NCBI GenBank assembly: GCA_025529335.1
Contig: JAMYHX010000439.1
Span: forward strand, 1 to 36,877
Direction: 5' to 3'
Length of the DNA stretch: 36,877 nt
From: Rhizopus sp. PT2906
Lineage: Eukaryota > Mucoromycota > Mucoromycetes > Mucorales > Rhizopodaceae
The notes under the pieces are model-generated. The model was not told the origin of the DNA, made no database searches, and saw only the letters and a program-made list of their open reading frames with translations. Position 1 is the stretch's first letter. The number at the start of each line of letters is the position of its first letter. The position numbers and the translations under genes are program-made. Shown here one piece after another: positions 10,838 to 21,532 of this stretch.

Positions 10838-11529
10838 TTAGAATCTAAGCTTGCTGAAGAACCACTTGTTCTTTCCAGTTTGGTAGCGTTCCTCAAACAA
10901 CTTCTTGATGAGCTTCTTGGCGTCTTCACGTTGAGAAGGTTCCTTGAAGGTTTCAGTAGCGATAGTACCCTTGATTTGTTCCAATTCCAAACCATAACTA
11001 TACATCATTCAATCTTAGTTAGATATTGCTTTGTTTTTGAGTAAATATAATTACCGAGTGGGCATCATGTGGTTGTAGTTGACAATCTTGATGAAAGGCT
11101 TAATCTTGGAGCGCTTAGCAACCTTCTTTTGACCCATCTTCTTGGTGACCTTGAGAGGAGTGCGTTCGACACCAGCAACGACAGCATAACCATAGGGTCT
11201 TTCCTTGGTACCTTCATCGTGGTCTATAGAATATTGTTAAAAACGCGTTTCTATGTTGATGCTGAGCATGCATATATAAGGCTGAATACATACTACGGAC
11301 GACAACGGCTTTCTTGCCGGCATAACGTCCTTGAAGGATGACGACAACCTATAATTGTGTAAGTTCAAACTGAATTCAACATGTGCTGTCATTCTTTTTT
11401 TTTTTTCTCTCTCCCTCCCCTTCTCTTGTAATCTTTAATCCATCCATCCATCCATCCATCCATCTCTCCTTTTTTGATTCTATAATAAAAAGATTGCTTT
11501 ACCTTTCCAGCTTTAATGAATTTAACCAT
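10838..11529 (-). CDS. RPL27: 60S ribosomal protein eL27
   Basis: Four exons (11529-11503, 11348-11294, 11223-11055, 10997-10838) give exactly 136 aa, the usual eL27 length. The protein begins MVKFIKAGKVVVILQGRYAG (KOW motif). It continues with KKAVVVRNHDEGT, ERPYGYAVVAG and RSKIKPFIKIVNYNHMMPTR and ends NKWFFSKLRF. Introns are 154, 70 and 57 nt; the first splits the KOW motif after codon 9, is the longest intron in the window, and contains a CATC tandem repeat. Short first exons and a long first intron are common in fungal ribosomal protein genes. The upstream region is only about 125 bp before LINE sequence begins. Confidence 0.95.
11441..11464. repeat. (CATC)6 microsatellite in RPL27 intron 1
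   Basis: Six perfect CATC units lie within the first intron of RPL27, next to a T-rich and CT-rich stretch. Being intronic and tetranucleotide, it can vary in length without affecting the protein. Confidence 0.9.
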
Positions 11530-11849
11530 GGCTGCTTAAAGTGGATTTATGAGAGAAGGGGAAATCTTTTTGAAGAATGACGGGTATACATACAGTTCGC
11601 ACTTCGAATTCAGAAAATGTTTGTCTTTTTTTGGACAGATCAAAATTAAAATTCAGACAATTCGTTTACGATTAAACAGAATTATATTTATTTAAATGAT
11701 TAAACCTCAATTGGGTGCACGATTGTAATATTGCACCTTTTCCGCCCGAGGCAGTTCATAAAGGAAGGATAGTGGTGACTAAAAAACCCTTTTGGGATCA
11801 AGGGTAAAAATGTTTTGAAAGGAGTGAATGGAATCAAGTGTAAGATACA

Positions 11850-14800
11850 CTAGTGAGAAGGAGAAGACGGGAGCCATTGTAAGAGCCTTTGCCCGAGGTG
11901 AGTGGGCGGAGTCGGCGGAAGCTTAGCGTGATAGAGGTAATCGAGTTCATATAAGATTCTGCACATAGTTGGCCAGCAGGTGCTCCACGGGGGTGTAGTG
12001 TTAGGAGAGCGAGGTTTCCGGATAGGTAGCATATTTAAAAGGAAGGACAATGGGTCAGAAATGGTTTCGGGCATCATATGTCTACGGTGCATCTGGAGAC
12101 AGTGAATGGTATGGGTTTTTGTGAAGGACTGGCCAGGGTGTCGCGGGCAGGTTTTGTATTGGCCACCAGAAAGCCAGCCAAGACGCCAACGTATGCAGCG
12201 ACTTCTTTCAGACTTGGACATAGGTAGCTATAGGACAGGGTCGAGAGAGATAGTTGGACGACAGTGCATAAGGAGAACGGAGGCATGTGTAGAACGTTTA
12301 TTGTTGAGACTGTCTTGGCGATATTCTCGTTGTATCAACTGTAAAGAGCGACGATCCAGGGACTTTGGGTCAGGGGAGCATCTCTTCCAAATGGGAGACC
12401 TAGAGAGCTTGTACCATTGTGAGTGACTTCGAGGCTGGCGGATAAATGGAAGAAGATAGTGTAACAGAGCATCTTCTGGAAGAGTAAGGGAACGTAGGGG
12501 GAACTGAGATTGCAGAGCATAAGCACGTTTCTGCATGGTTGGTAGTTTCGACATATGCAGCATTATCGTGGTGGAAGATGTGTGAGAACCACCGAAAATC
12601 CGACGCAAACAGGCGTTTTGAGCATCTTCCAGTTGTTTGCTAAGGAATGTGGTGATCTTGGCAGTGGCCAGACCGTATTTCAGTTGGGCACGAACAATGT
12701 GACCGTAAAAGCGAATACCAAGGAAAGGAGAAAAGCCTTTAGGGTGAACATCAATAGTTGAGAGTTGGTTCATAGTGGCAAGGGCTTTGGCCTTGTTTTG
12801 ATTGACCAATGCAACAGCATCGAGATAGCTGCCAGGGCGAAAGGGAATTCCGAGATAAGGAAAGGAAGTTTGCTTTGGAATTGTTTCGCCATAGAGAGTG
12901 TAACTTGACGACGGTTGCGTTGGATCTGATATGACACATTTACTTGGGTTCCATCGGTACCTAAGCTTGTAACTATGATCTTCGCAAGACTTGAGGAGAA
13001 TTGGCATATCAGCCTTAGTAGCTATGAGAACCACGTCGTCAGCATAGAGGAGGCAGTTCAATCGAAGGATAAGTTCGGCAGGGGAAATATCCGTGGTTAT
13101 CGGTTGTGGGCGCAGAAGGCGAGGAAACTCGTTAATGTATATAGAATACAAAACGGAGAGAGGATTGACCCTTGTAGTACACCAGTGAGTGGCGAGAAGC
13201 TTGTGGATGTTGCATTGTTAAGCAGCACTTTTATTTGGACCTCGTCAAATAAATTCCGTAGTAGGCTAACGAGTGTTGCAGGTGCTGTTTTTTCTAGCGT
13301 GTGCCATATTTAACGGCGGTCCACAGTCTCGTATGCTGACTTGATGTCCAAGAATGCCAGTACTGGGGTTATGCGATAGTGGCGACGGAGAATGTTACAT
13401 ATCTCTGCTAGACAAAGGGCTTGGTCTAAAGATCCTCTAGATTCACGAAATTCGCCCTGGGCTATGCCCAAAGGAGGACTGTGGCCCATCAGAAAGTGAT
13501 GGATACTACGCTCTAACAGCTTTCGGAAGATAGATGTGAGGCTAATGGGGCGATAATTTCCAAGCTCAGTCGGGTCACCTTTCTTGTAAATCGGTACTAT
13601 TTGAGCCAAGCGCCAGTCAGCAGGTGTGTAAGACCATGTTCAGCATACCTGAAACAAAAACAGTAGTATAGGTGCAAGGGCGGGCTGTAGAGGGGCGAGC
13701 ATCTCTTGCCGAATATGATCAGAGCCTGATGTCTTCTTAGGCGGCAGCTGTCTAAGTGTGTCTTTCACATCATCCAATAAGATTGAGCAGGTATCTTGCG
13801 AAAAAGGAGTGGAGTGATACATTAAAGAGTGATCTTCGTCCATATCTTGGAGTGGTCATCCTGAATAGATTGCTTGCAAGTGCGAAGCCATTACTTTTGC
13901 TACCTGTTCTGGGCCATCTATAGTAGAGAAAGAGGGTTTTAGGTTTCTGTTTTTACGTATTTTACATAGCCTTGCGATAGCTTTAGTATACTCCCCCTTT
14001 TCTATTTTATTACAGAAATCTTTCCGGGTTTCTCGCCTTCTTGCTGGATCATTCTGCGCAATCTAGCCTTTGTTCCTTGGTGGAGCGGCCAATACTTTAG
14101 ACAGTTTATTCCCTGTGCTTTCCACCACTTCCTGTAGTAGTATTCTTTGAGATCAAAGATATTTTGTAATTCGCGTGTCCAAAACTGTTGCTGGAAATTA
14201 TCCGCTCGTCTTGTATGACGCCCACAAACCAAATACAGAGATTGATAGATCGCTTGGCAAAGGATTCGATTGAATTGCTCAATATATGTCGCTGCGGAGG
14301 ATCTGTTGTCAAAAGAAGGGATGTTGGTTGGCATGAGATCCTTGGTGAGATGAGAAAAGTGTTCCAGATATTGAGATCTGAGCTGGTCATCTTCTAGTTT
14401 GTTTAAGTGCCATAAGATCCGTTTGGATGCATTGGTTCTCAGGGATGGTGCTACAACTTGAAAGGAGAGTATCATAAACTTATGGTAGGAATCAAGCGAT
14501 AAGTCATCTCTGATAGTAGCTGCGGGCAAAGTAGTTCTGTCGTACTGATGAAGTAGTCAATAATGCTACTATCATTAAAGATCATATATGTGGGTCATCC
14601 ATAGGTCAATCTTTCATTCCATATAATCATACCATGTGATTTGATCCAGTCATATAATATTTGTCCTCGGTGAGTATGAATAGTATCTCCAGTGATATGT
14701 CCTAGTCTTGCATTGAGGCCGCCGCAGATAATTGTGGATGTAATATTGGTTATATCCAAGAGTAGTAAATCGAGGATGTTGCAAAATTTCTGTATGCGAC

Positions 14801-15144
14801 AAAGATGGAAGTAAGTAGAGACAATGGAACAGATGTTTCGATATAACGAAGGACAAAGTATACTTCGTTAGTAGAGAATGTCTAAGAGGGATGTATTGTA
14901 CTGAGAAAAGATAGGAAGGGTTGACTAACAGGGCAATACCAAGACTACCTCGATTCTTGATTGATTGGATAGGTTGACCATAAGCGTAAAATTGCTGCCA
15001 GAATGTAGGATACTTGTTAGGTGAGAGAAGCCAGGTTTTGATAATTAAAAGAACGGAAGAGGATTCAGCTAATTTAAGGAATGGTGAGATAGCTTGTTTT
15101 GGTAGACCAGTAGCTTTGAGTAGCGATATACTAATTGTGGTCAT
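11850..15144 (-). pseudogene. LINE ORF2: endonuclease/reverse transcriptase, frame-broken
   Basis: 15144-14650 encodes an endonuclease-like region (VLLIIKTWLLSPNKYPTFW, then LGIALLVNP). 14529-14002 encodes the linker. 13843-13640 and 13609-13310 carry the RT start (PPKKTSGSDHIRQEML, then IVPIYKKGD, NYRPISLTSIFRKLLE and FLDIKSAYETVDR). The frame continues through a stop to GVLQGSILSPF. After a one-base shift near 13150 it resumes as YSIYINEFP, the YADD catalytic box, PSKCVISD and the thumb region to 12228. A further shift leads to the C-terminal Cys/His segment at 12221-11850. Motif order matches APE-type LINEs; the catalytic YADD Asp pair is intact but the gene is dead. Confidence 0.85.
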
Positions 15145-16290
15145 TATAGTTGGGAGATGGTATCCTCGCGGTCCGAGAGAAGCATAGTGACGTCCTCATC
15201 AACATTGAAGACATATGTTGGGTTGGTGACTTTAGTTGAAGAATTTCATCAAGGACAGATTTGCTAATCCAGTCTTGATTGTAAAAGTAACAGGCTAAAG
15301 CTGCCTTAGCTGCGGCACGGATATAGGCTAGTGCTTTCTTCACGCGATTACAATGGTGCATAAAGGCAAAACCATCGCGTTCTTCTTTAGAACAATGTTT
15401 ATATTTGGGATCCATGAGAATTGAGCCGTCGCAAGGGTTGAAGTCGTCCTTGGTGTATACCTTAAATTTTTGGAGGTGGGATTTCAGTTCAGATGCATAA
15501 TCGTTGTGGACAAGGAGTGCCACAACATTGCAGATGGGGCAATGGATGTCAAGAATACGGCTATTGTTAATGTCCAGTTGACGAAGATGGCTTCTCAATT
15601 GCCCAACGAGTACACGGGCTTTAGTCGGTATGTAGATATATTGAAAGCCTTGGTTCTCGGATGGTAGTTGTAAAAATAGAGCAGCGGTTTCCTGATGCTG
15701 GATTCGACGCTTTTGACGCTTTTCGAGCATGGAGACTTTGGTACTATTGAGTCGGGCTGCGTCTCCCAAGAAGGGAGTGGTTGAGTGGAAGGGTGCAGAG
15801 GTAGGAATTGAGAATCGTTTAAGTCAGAATGGGGTTTGGAATCAACAGAAGTTTGTTAAGTGCGCAATGCTTGGATTTCCTCTCGGGCTTGTTTGAGTTC
15901 AGCTTAGGTCTGTTTAAGTTCGGCATATAATTTCTCAATGGTTACACTGGATGCCAAACCATTGTTCTCAGGGCCCGGGGATGATGATCCAGAAATTTCT
16001 AATGAGTTCTGGGCGTTGGCATCAGAAAGTGTTTCCGTAGTTGTTGATGCAGACAGAAGCAAATTGACCATGGTAGGGGCATTGTAGTTCTTGTTACAGC
16101 ATTTGTAAATGAAGCTAGGATGAGGAGGGTCGCCTGGTGAAGTTCCATTGCGGTATAAGGAGTCCATTGTTTGACAACTGGTGCAAACGAACTGTCGACG
16201 GTGAATCTCAAATTGCTTATACAGGTTTTGAACCTGTTCTTTTAAGCGAACAGGTACAGTAGGCTTGAGTCCTCGAACACTAGATGGCAT
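15131..16290 (-). pseudogene. LINE ORF1 with zinc-binding N-terminus, frame-broken
   Basis: The first segment (16290-15904) has a possible zinc-binding group, FVCTSCQTM followed by YKCCNKNY, then a helical AELKQ-type repeat likely to form a coiled coil. It is cut by a TAA at 15904 and by another stop about 45 bases on. A second frame (15769-15131) carries the conserved C-terminal half: FQYIYIPTKARVLVGQLRSH, NNSRILDIHCPICN and VALLVHNDYASELKSHL. This half is clearly homologous to the solitary ORF1 at 16573-17043, including GQLRS-x-LRQL-x-I and HNDY-x-x-EL. Probable role: nucleic-acid-binding nucleocapsid-like protein of the LINE. Confidence 0.7.
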
Positions 16291-16351
16291 TGAGGTTTAA
16301 TAAAGTGTTATCTGTGTCTTATTTGTTTATAAATGTATGTGTAATGTATAA

Positions 16352-17345
16352 AAAGCTGACAATTCGTTTACGATTAAACAATTTTATTTTTATTTTTAAC
16401 CCAAGTGGGCACGTAGTATGTTCATACTAATTTTGCCCGGGCCAGCTCAGAGAATGAGAAAAATGTCTAAAAGCTCCTCTGGGCTTGAGAGTAAAAATGT
16501 TGTGGCTTGAAGAAAAGGACAAAGAAAATGTTTCTTAGGAAGGCGGGCTGTTGAGAAAATAGTAAATGGAGATCAGGTATCTTTGACGGGAAAAAGCTCA
16601 GGGAAGTCACCATGATCAATATATCCTTTGTTAGCAAAGAAACTGGCTACAGACTGCTTGACAGGGCCTTTAAGGTAATCGAGAGCATGAAGAATACGAC
16701 ACAGAAACAGGCCACGTGCGACGGTCGTCCTGCTCGCTTTGTCCCAATCGTCGTAATTGGGATTACGAAGGTTCGAGGAATCTAAAGGATCGTAATCGGC
16801 CTGTGTAAGAATCTTAAATTTCTTTAGTTGTAAACGGAGTTCATCTTCATAATCATTATGAATTAGGAGGGCAACAGGGTGGCGATCGGGATAATGGGCG
16901 TTGAGGGTACGGCGGGTGTTAATATTCAGTTGACGCAGGCGAGAGCGTAGTTGACCGATAGGGAGATGGTGGCGTAGAGGTAGGTATAAGAACTTATAGC
17001 CATGATTGGCAGAGGGGACACTGAAGGTGCGAGCAGTAGCCATTTGACTAGGAAGGAGAGTGGAATCTTTAAGCTTGGCAGCTTTCTAAAGAGGAGGGGA
17101 ACCTAAATCGGAAGACGGAGGGCAGGAGGCTTGGGTTGCGATGAGGTTTCAAATGTCAGTGAGGGAGACGTCAGTGAAGGAGGTACCGGTAGAGAGGAGA
17201 TCAAAGTAGAAGCGGGGTTCTTAGGAGCAGCGGCGTTGGATGCGTGAGCTAATCACTCAAGAAGGGAAACGTTTTATTGTTTAAGTCGGGTGACTTTAGC
17301 CTTAGCTGCAGCGAGTTCTGCTTGTAGCTGCTTAACAGTTGGCAT
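16352..17345 (-). mobile_element. ORF1-only LINE derivative with family 3' tail
   Basis: From an ATG at 17345 the minus strand reads a short coiled-coil segment (MPTVKQLQAELAAAKAKVTR), then several stops. A 157-codon open frame (17043-16573) then begins MATARTFSVPSANHGYKFLY and is homologous to the C-terminal half of the full element's ORF1. Immediately after it comes a 3' UTR resembling that of the full LINE (AACATTTTTAC block, CCGGG near a CTGAGCTGGCC segment) and the same terminal GTTTAATCGTAAACGAATTGTC. There is no room for endonuclease or RT. I infer a non-autonomous, ORF1-bearing derivative, comparable in layout to mammalian HAL1. It abuts the 5' end of the larger LINE. Confidence 0.7.
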
Positions 17346-17452
17346 GAACCAAGTCCATTTTGTCAGATGAATAAAAAATGCATATTCAGACAAACAAAAG
17401 TTAGTTTTCAGACAAGTTGAATATGAGATTTTTTTTTTACCTGTAGCCATCT

Positions 17453-17990
17453 TTAAGCCGTCGTCTCACTGGAGTGGAATGAGGTAACCACATTGGAGGT
17501 GGCGAGTTGTCTTTTAAAGACATTGGGTCGACCATGGTCATTCCAGATAGATCGAGCAATGGTCAACATATTCTTGGCGGCCATAGCATCACGATTCCAA
17601 AAAATATTACAACTTTTGCACTTTAATACTTGATGGATTTTTTTGACATCGCCACCTTCTCCACGCTTCAGATTCTCTAGGTCTTGATTAAAGCAAGAGT
17701 TACAGGTCTATGGGGATATTGTTTAGAGTGTATGATCTATGATCATTGTTATACTAACCATCGAGGTTTTGTATTCATTGATATCGAGTAGTAACAACTC
17801 TCCAAGTCCCTCTTTATGCATTAATTGTTTATAAATTTTTTTTTGGAAACATCATATCGAAGACCTTTAAACTTAACATGGTCTCTATTTCTCAGACTGT
17901 CACCAAAGATAACTAAAGGCATTTTGCTCCGGTCACTTTCCTCAAATTTTTCTTTGTGTGTCCTTTCGAAAAAAAAAAAATAATGCTTTT
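17453..17990 (-). pseudogene. TnpB/Fanzor-type nuclease C-terminal fragment, copy 3
   Basis: Minus-strand C-terminal fragment: RTHKEKFEESDRSK, then MPLVIFGDSLRNRD (GD block). A run of nine A bases leads into a frame that ends at a stop. In the next frame come LLLLDINEYKTSM (RuvC-II Glu), a 51-nt intron (17758-17708, GTTAGT...CATAG), then CNSC, KCKSC, and FWNRDAMAAKNM with the RuvC-III Asp. The tail ends ...SFHSSETTA and a stop at 17453. The zinc ribbon is complete here, unlike the inverted copy at 24178-24485, with which it shares a nearly identical tract of about 300 bp. The N-terminal and RuvC-I parts are missing. Confidence 0.8.
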
Positions 17991-18150
17991 AGAAGAATAA
18001 TGCAAAGTATTCATGAATACGAGTAATAGGCAAAAGTATTTCCTCTTCTTTCCTTGTTCTACTTCCTTCACCTTAGTACACCTCTCCATTTAGCACCAAC
18101 AAGAGAACAACCAGAACTACCTTACTCTAGGTCACATGAGATTCACATAA

Positions 18151-18498
18151 TGCACTCTCAAGAAAAGTTTAACAATCTATCTGACCAGCATCCTGTCAGC
18201 TGATGGGTGTATACTTTATCAGTTTGGAAACGAAGTTTGCCTGTTGGGGACATCGAGCACTTCTCTTTTTAAGGAGAGCGGTAAACTTGGTTACAACCAT
18301 GTTAAGGGTACGTTTAGTGCTTTGGCTTTGTTCAATGCAATCTTTAAGAAATACAACAACGCAACTTTAGAAACTGCACTAAGTCTAACAGTCGCATTTA
18401 TTCATGCAAGAGGTATGAAATCTATTTGGACATATGTAGTTACAAAATATGCTTACTGGAGCTTTTATTTAGATGACTCATTGCACTGTGGAGTCTGA
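18151..18498 (+). pseudogene. Fragment of a fungal repetitive protein of unknown function
   Basis: The frame is open from just after a TAA at 18148-18150 to a TGA ending at 18498, with no early ATG. It reads DGCILYQFGNEVCLLG, then KLGYNHVKGTFSALALFNAI, FKKYNNATLETAL and FIHARGMKSIWTY. I recall proteins with this pattern (a D-G...L-L-E-x-S segment, then D-H-V-K-G-x-x-x-x-L-A-x-L-N, then F-x-H-A-R-G-x-x-x-x-x-W) as many-copy families in Mucorales. The spacing is reminiscent of PD-(D/E)XK nuclease folds, but that is only a suggestion. Here the expected Glu of L-L-E is Gly and the N-terminus is absent, so this is a fragment. The MITE-like copy B follows about 100 bp later. Confidence 0.4.
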
Positions 18499-18600
18499 AG
18501 CTTTGCTCTAAAAAAGATTTACAGAGCCAAAGTACCAACAAGCCAACAAGATGGCCAACACTACATGCACCAGAAAATAGGCTAACGCTACAGACGCTCC

Positions 18601-18955
18601 CTTAGGGCACTACCTATGTTGTCACTATACAACTTCATATTACCAATGCCTCTGCCTCATCTAAGGCTTGTCCAGCTCATTCTCTCTGATATAAAATATG
18701 ATGCCACATAATTACGCGTGTTCTTGCATCTTTGTTGATCAACTGACAGCATAAATTAAAATAATAGCATTTCTTTTATATCTCTTCTTGTTCTTGAAAA
18801 GAAACAAACCAAGCTGGTAACTTCATAAACTCATATTTAGCTTGACGCTACACATTGAAAAAGCTTTGCTGGGTTATATCACAGGTAATAGGTAGAGGTA
18901 GTGCTTGTAGTATTAGTCTAATTTCTGGTGCATTTTCTGGTGTATGTAGTGTTTC
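18601..18955 (+). repeat. MITE-like repeat, copy B
   Basis: A diverged full-length relative of copy C in the opposite orientation. Matching blocks, in order, are a TTGTCACTATACAACTTCAT segment, a TGATGCCACATAATTACGCG segment, CTGACAGCATAAA, the ATTTCTTTTATATCTC...TTGAAAAGAAACAA block and a final TATGTAGTGT terminus. There is an extra stretch of about 60 bp near 18846-18905. The termini resemble imperfect inverted repeats containing CACTAC/GTAGTG. No coding capacity. Confidence 0.5.
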
Positions 18956-19099
18956 TTCAATAAGATACCAAGAATATCCTTGCTTTGGGTAATTTTGCCC
19001 GGTGCCTGAAAGTAAGATGGGCATGTAGTTATTCTACAATTATGTATCTTAACAGGAATCTTAGGAATGCTTGGAGAAAAACCGTAATGTGGTAAAAAA

Positions 19100-19270
19100 A
19101 TGAAAGAAGAGCACGACAATTCTGTAATTAGAAAGTTAATGGGTGAAGATGTTCAGTCAAACCTTTCTGAAATGGTGTACACAGAGATAGAGAAACTTCT
19201 AAAGGGTGCAGGACATGGTATCTTACTCCCAGAAGAAAAACATGAACTCTCCATTCGTTTTATCTTGTAA
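19100..19270 (+). other. Short open frame, 56 codons, unassigned
   Basis: ATG to TAA encoding a charged, helix-friendly peptide that begins MKEEHDNSVIRKLMGEDV and includes EMVYTEIEKLLKGAGHG and a final LSIRFIL. Base composition and amino acid use look coding-like, but no family is recognised. It could be a small gene, the last exon of something lost, or a mobile-element scrap. It lies in an otherwise empty intergenic stretch. Confidence 0.2.
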
Positions 19271-20280
19271 CAATCAATTATCTTTTTTGGTTCTCTGCTC
19301 TCTTTGTTCTTAACAATGCCATGTTGTCTAAGGGGCTATCGTCCTAGATCTCCATAGTGGTTTTATTCTTTGATGTGTTAATTCTATTGTTGATTATAAC
19401 ATTTATGACGAACTAATAAATGTTTACTTACTGTTCCTAATCTTTAGGTATCCCTTTTGAATTCAATAAATAACCCAAGAGAAAAGGAAAAGGAAATAAC
19501 AACATTTGAATATTTGAATAGTTGATTGGATGTAACTGTCATTGTATACAAGTTATCTGCTTATAATCTTTTCATATTTCAGCTTTATATTTTGAATACA
19601 AGATAAATGTGGTCAACATTTAATATTATACGTAACTGAAATGGTTGTTAGAGACTCTGTATAATTAGTCTGATCTTGACTTCTTTTCTTTTCTTTGGAC
19701 CAAAAAGTAAGACCAGCTATTTCCCAGCTAGCTCTAAGATATGTTATATTCTAATGGGTAGTATTATAGATCATAAAATCGAACCCAACCCGGTGTTGAC
19801 TGGGGATAGTTTGGTTCTTACCAAACCTTGGTCACATACACTCTCTGTTTTGCTCTCTTCCTTTTCTTTCTTTACGTTTCCGGGCCAGTTATCGCTGGCT
19901 CATATAATGCACTTTGGGTAAGATATTGGTTACTTCTTTATAACTTTACTCGCCTTTCTTGTCTCTGTTTCTCTCTTATAAACTCCCTTCTTTATAATGC
20001 AAGTATTTAATATCAATGTAATAACCGATTTACTAACCATTTCTTTTATTCATTCTTTTGCTTCTTTCATTCTTTGTTGTCTGAATTATTAGTGTGCACA
20101 ATTTATGAAGTCATTTCAGTGTTATTTAAATAAATGATTTTGATTGGCTGCAAATAATAAGCATATTTATGCATGTAAAAGTAACACGGTCCGGAATTCT
20201 AAAAGATAATTGAACTAATGACCTCATTATCACTTTCTTTCTTTCTTTTCCTTTTTCTTTATCTCCTTTCTTTTATTATT
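19271..20280. other. Intergenic upstream of MAF1, no gene recognised
   Basis: About 1 kb of AT-rich sequence. Open frames at 19676-20010 are hydrophobic and T-rich (pyrimidine-strand artefacts) and resemble no known protein. The final 65 bases before the MAF1 ATG (about 20216-20280) are a strong CT-rich tract, probably part of the MAF1 promoter or 5' UTR. Confidence 0.5.
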
Positions 20281-20930
20281 ATGAAATTTCTTGAAGTCAA
20301 CTCACTTGAAGTGATTAATACTGCTCTTAGTTGGGAAACATCAGAATGTATACTCACTGGACGTGTTGAAGCATACTCTTGTAAGATAATTTACAAAAAG
20401 GTAGGATTTTACTTATTTGTTATTCTCTTAGGTAAATCAGCTGGTACGGATAAAAAGTTATTCAAGACATTAGAGCAAAGATACAACACATTAGCACCTG
20501 GATCTATATCTCCTGATGACATCCAAGTCGTTTCACCTTTTGGTAGACTAACAGAGTCTACACCAAGAAAGACCTTCTTTTATCTATTGGCAACACTGAA
20601 CGCGGCTTTCCCTGATAACGATTTTGAAAATGTAAGACCTGATCAATTTATAAAGATGCCATCAGTAGAGATGGTCATGAATTCTGTCAATACAACTCTA
20701 TTTAATCTGGGAAATGATGTCGTCGTGAACCAGTACAGGTAAGTGATGAGACATACATATGTGTGGGTGTGTGTATACGTGCTGAATATACTTATGTGAC
20801 CATAATAGACTCTGGGATGTGTTGGATGAGATTGTTCAGTTGAATGAATGTGATGTGTATACATATAATCCAGATGCAGATGATGATCCTATGAATGATG
20901 AAGATGGATATCTGTAAGTGTGTTCTTATG

Positions 20931-20963
<33 letters not shown>

Positions 20964-21247
20964 AATATATATCTTATTGATATCCCATGTAGTTGGTCAG
21001 TGAATTATTTCTTTTTTAATCGAAAATTAAAACGCATGATTTTCTTTTCAATTAAAAGCGAAAGGTAATATCAAGACAACTTTATGAATCATTTACTTAT
21101 CATTGGTAATAGCTTAAATGCGCCTATAGGACAAGAGGAAGGAGAATTAAGGCAAGTTGAACACTGTTTACTTATTCAAATTATTTATCCTTTTTTTTTG
21201 TTAATAGGGCTTATGATGATGAATTTATGGACAATATGGAAGTTTAA
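20281..21247 (+). CDS. MAF1: Maf1, repressor of RNA polymerase III
   Basis: Six exons (20281-20380, 20432-20738, 20809-20913, 20993-21064, 21113-21151, 21208-21247) give 220 aa. The N-terminus MKFLEVNSLEVINTALSWET matches family box A. EAYSCKSAGTDKKLFK is restored only by the donor at 20381. Box B reads SPFGRLTESTPRKTFFYLLA, and box C reads WSVNYFFFNRKLKRMIFF. The protein ends YDDEFMDNMEV. Maf1 binds Pol III and blocks TFIIIB recruitment under stress; in yeast it is controlled by phosphorylation and nuclear transport. Exon 5 (39 nt, LNAPIGQEEGELR region) is framed by a GC...AG intron (donor AAG|GCAAGT at 21152) and keeps frame if skipped. Intron 3 carries a (GT)14 run. Confidence 0.93.
20931..20958. 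repeat. (GT)14 microsatellite in MAF1 intron 3
   Basis: Fourteen GT dinucleotides lie within the 79-nt third intron of MAF1, between the donor at 20914 and an AT-rich acceptor region. Intron 2 also has a short GT-rich stretch. Confidence 0.92.
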
Positions 21248-21390
21248 ACATGATAAACAAAAACTCCATCTTTAGATCTAAAAAGAAGTTGTATTATATA
21301 CATATATGTAGATATATATGCAAGAGTGGAAAAGAAAGCAATTACAAGTGCCGACAGGGCAAAAAACTAAGCTACATTTGGGCTGAGACC

Positions 21391-21413
21391 TTTTTTTTTT
21401 TTTTTTTTTTTTT
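21391..21413. repeat. Poly-T tract of 23 bases
   Basis: An uninterrupted run of 23 T lies between the MAF1 stop and the downstream pseudogene. It could be a simple repeat or the trace of a reverse-strand poly(A) insertion; nothing on its left side resembles a retroelement. Confidence 0.85.
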
Positions 21414-21532
21414 GTCAGGCACAAAAGAGGGCTGCTGTTTACTGTGGTTCTTTTATTTCTTTTTCTTTTTTGATTATATTTTTATAAAACAAACTCACTT
21501 GAAAGCAAATGAAAAGTTCCTCTACTCTCTGA

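Larger units (their letters stand above)
11655..16340 (-). mobile_element. LINE (non-LTR retrotransposon), near full length, inactivated
   Basis: Minus-strand element with ORF1 (about 16290-15131), ORF2 (about 15144-11850) and a 3' UTR ending TGTTTAATCGTAAACGAATTGTC at about 11655. ORF2 carries an APE-type endonuclease region, a reverse transcriptase with LLYADDVVL (about 13056), and a C-terminal Cys/His segment. Frameshifts and stops occur in both ORFs (for example near 15904, 15770, 14530, 13640, 13310, 13150 and 12228), so it cannot make intact proteins. The 3' end sits about 125 bp upstream of the RPL27 start codon. A second element with a similar 3' tail abuts the 5' end. No clear target-site duplication or poly(A) could be matched. 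Confidence 0.85.

Noticed and set aside
12106..13313. Several plus-strand open frames of 60-112 codons
   Set aside because: Shadows of the minus-strand LINE ORF2 reverse transcriptase and C-terminal segments.
19676..20010. Hydrophobic open frames that could suggest a membrane peptide
   Set aside because: They come from T-rich pyrimidine tracts, have no family match and lack coding-like composition.
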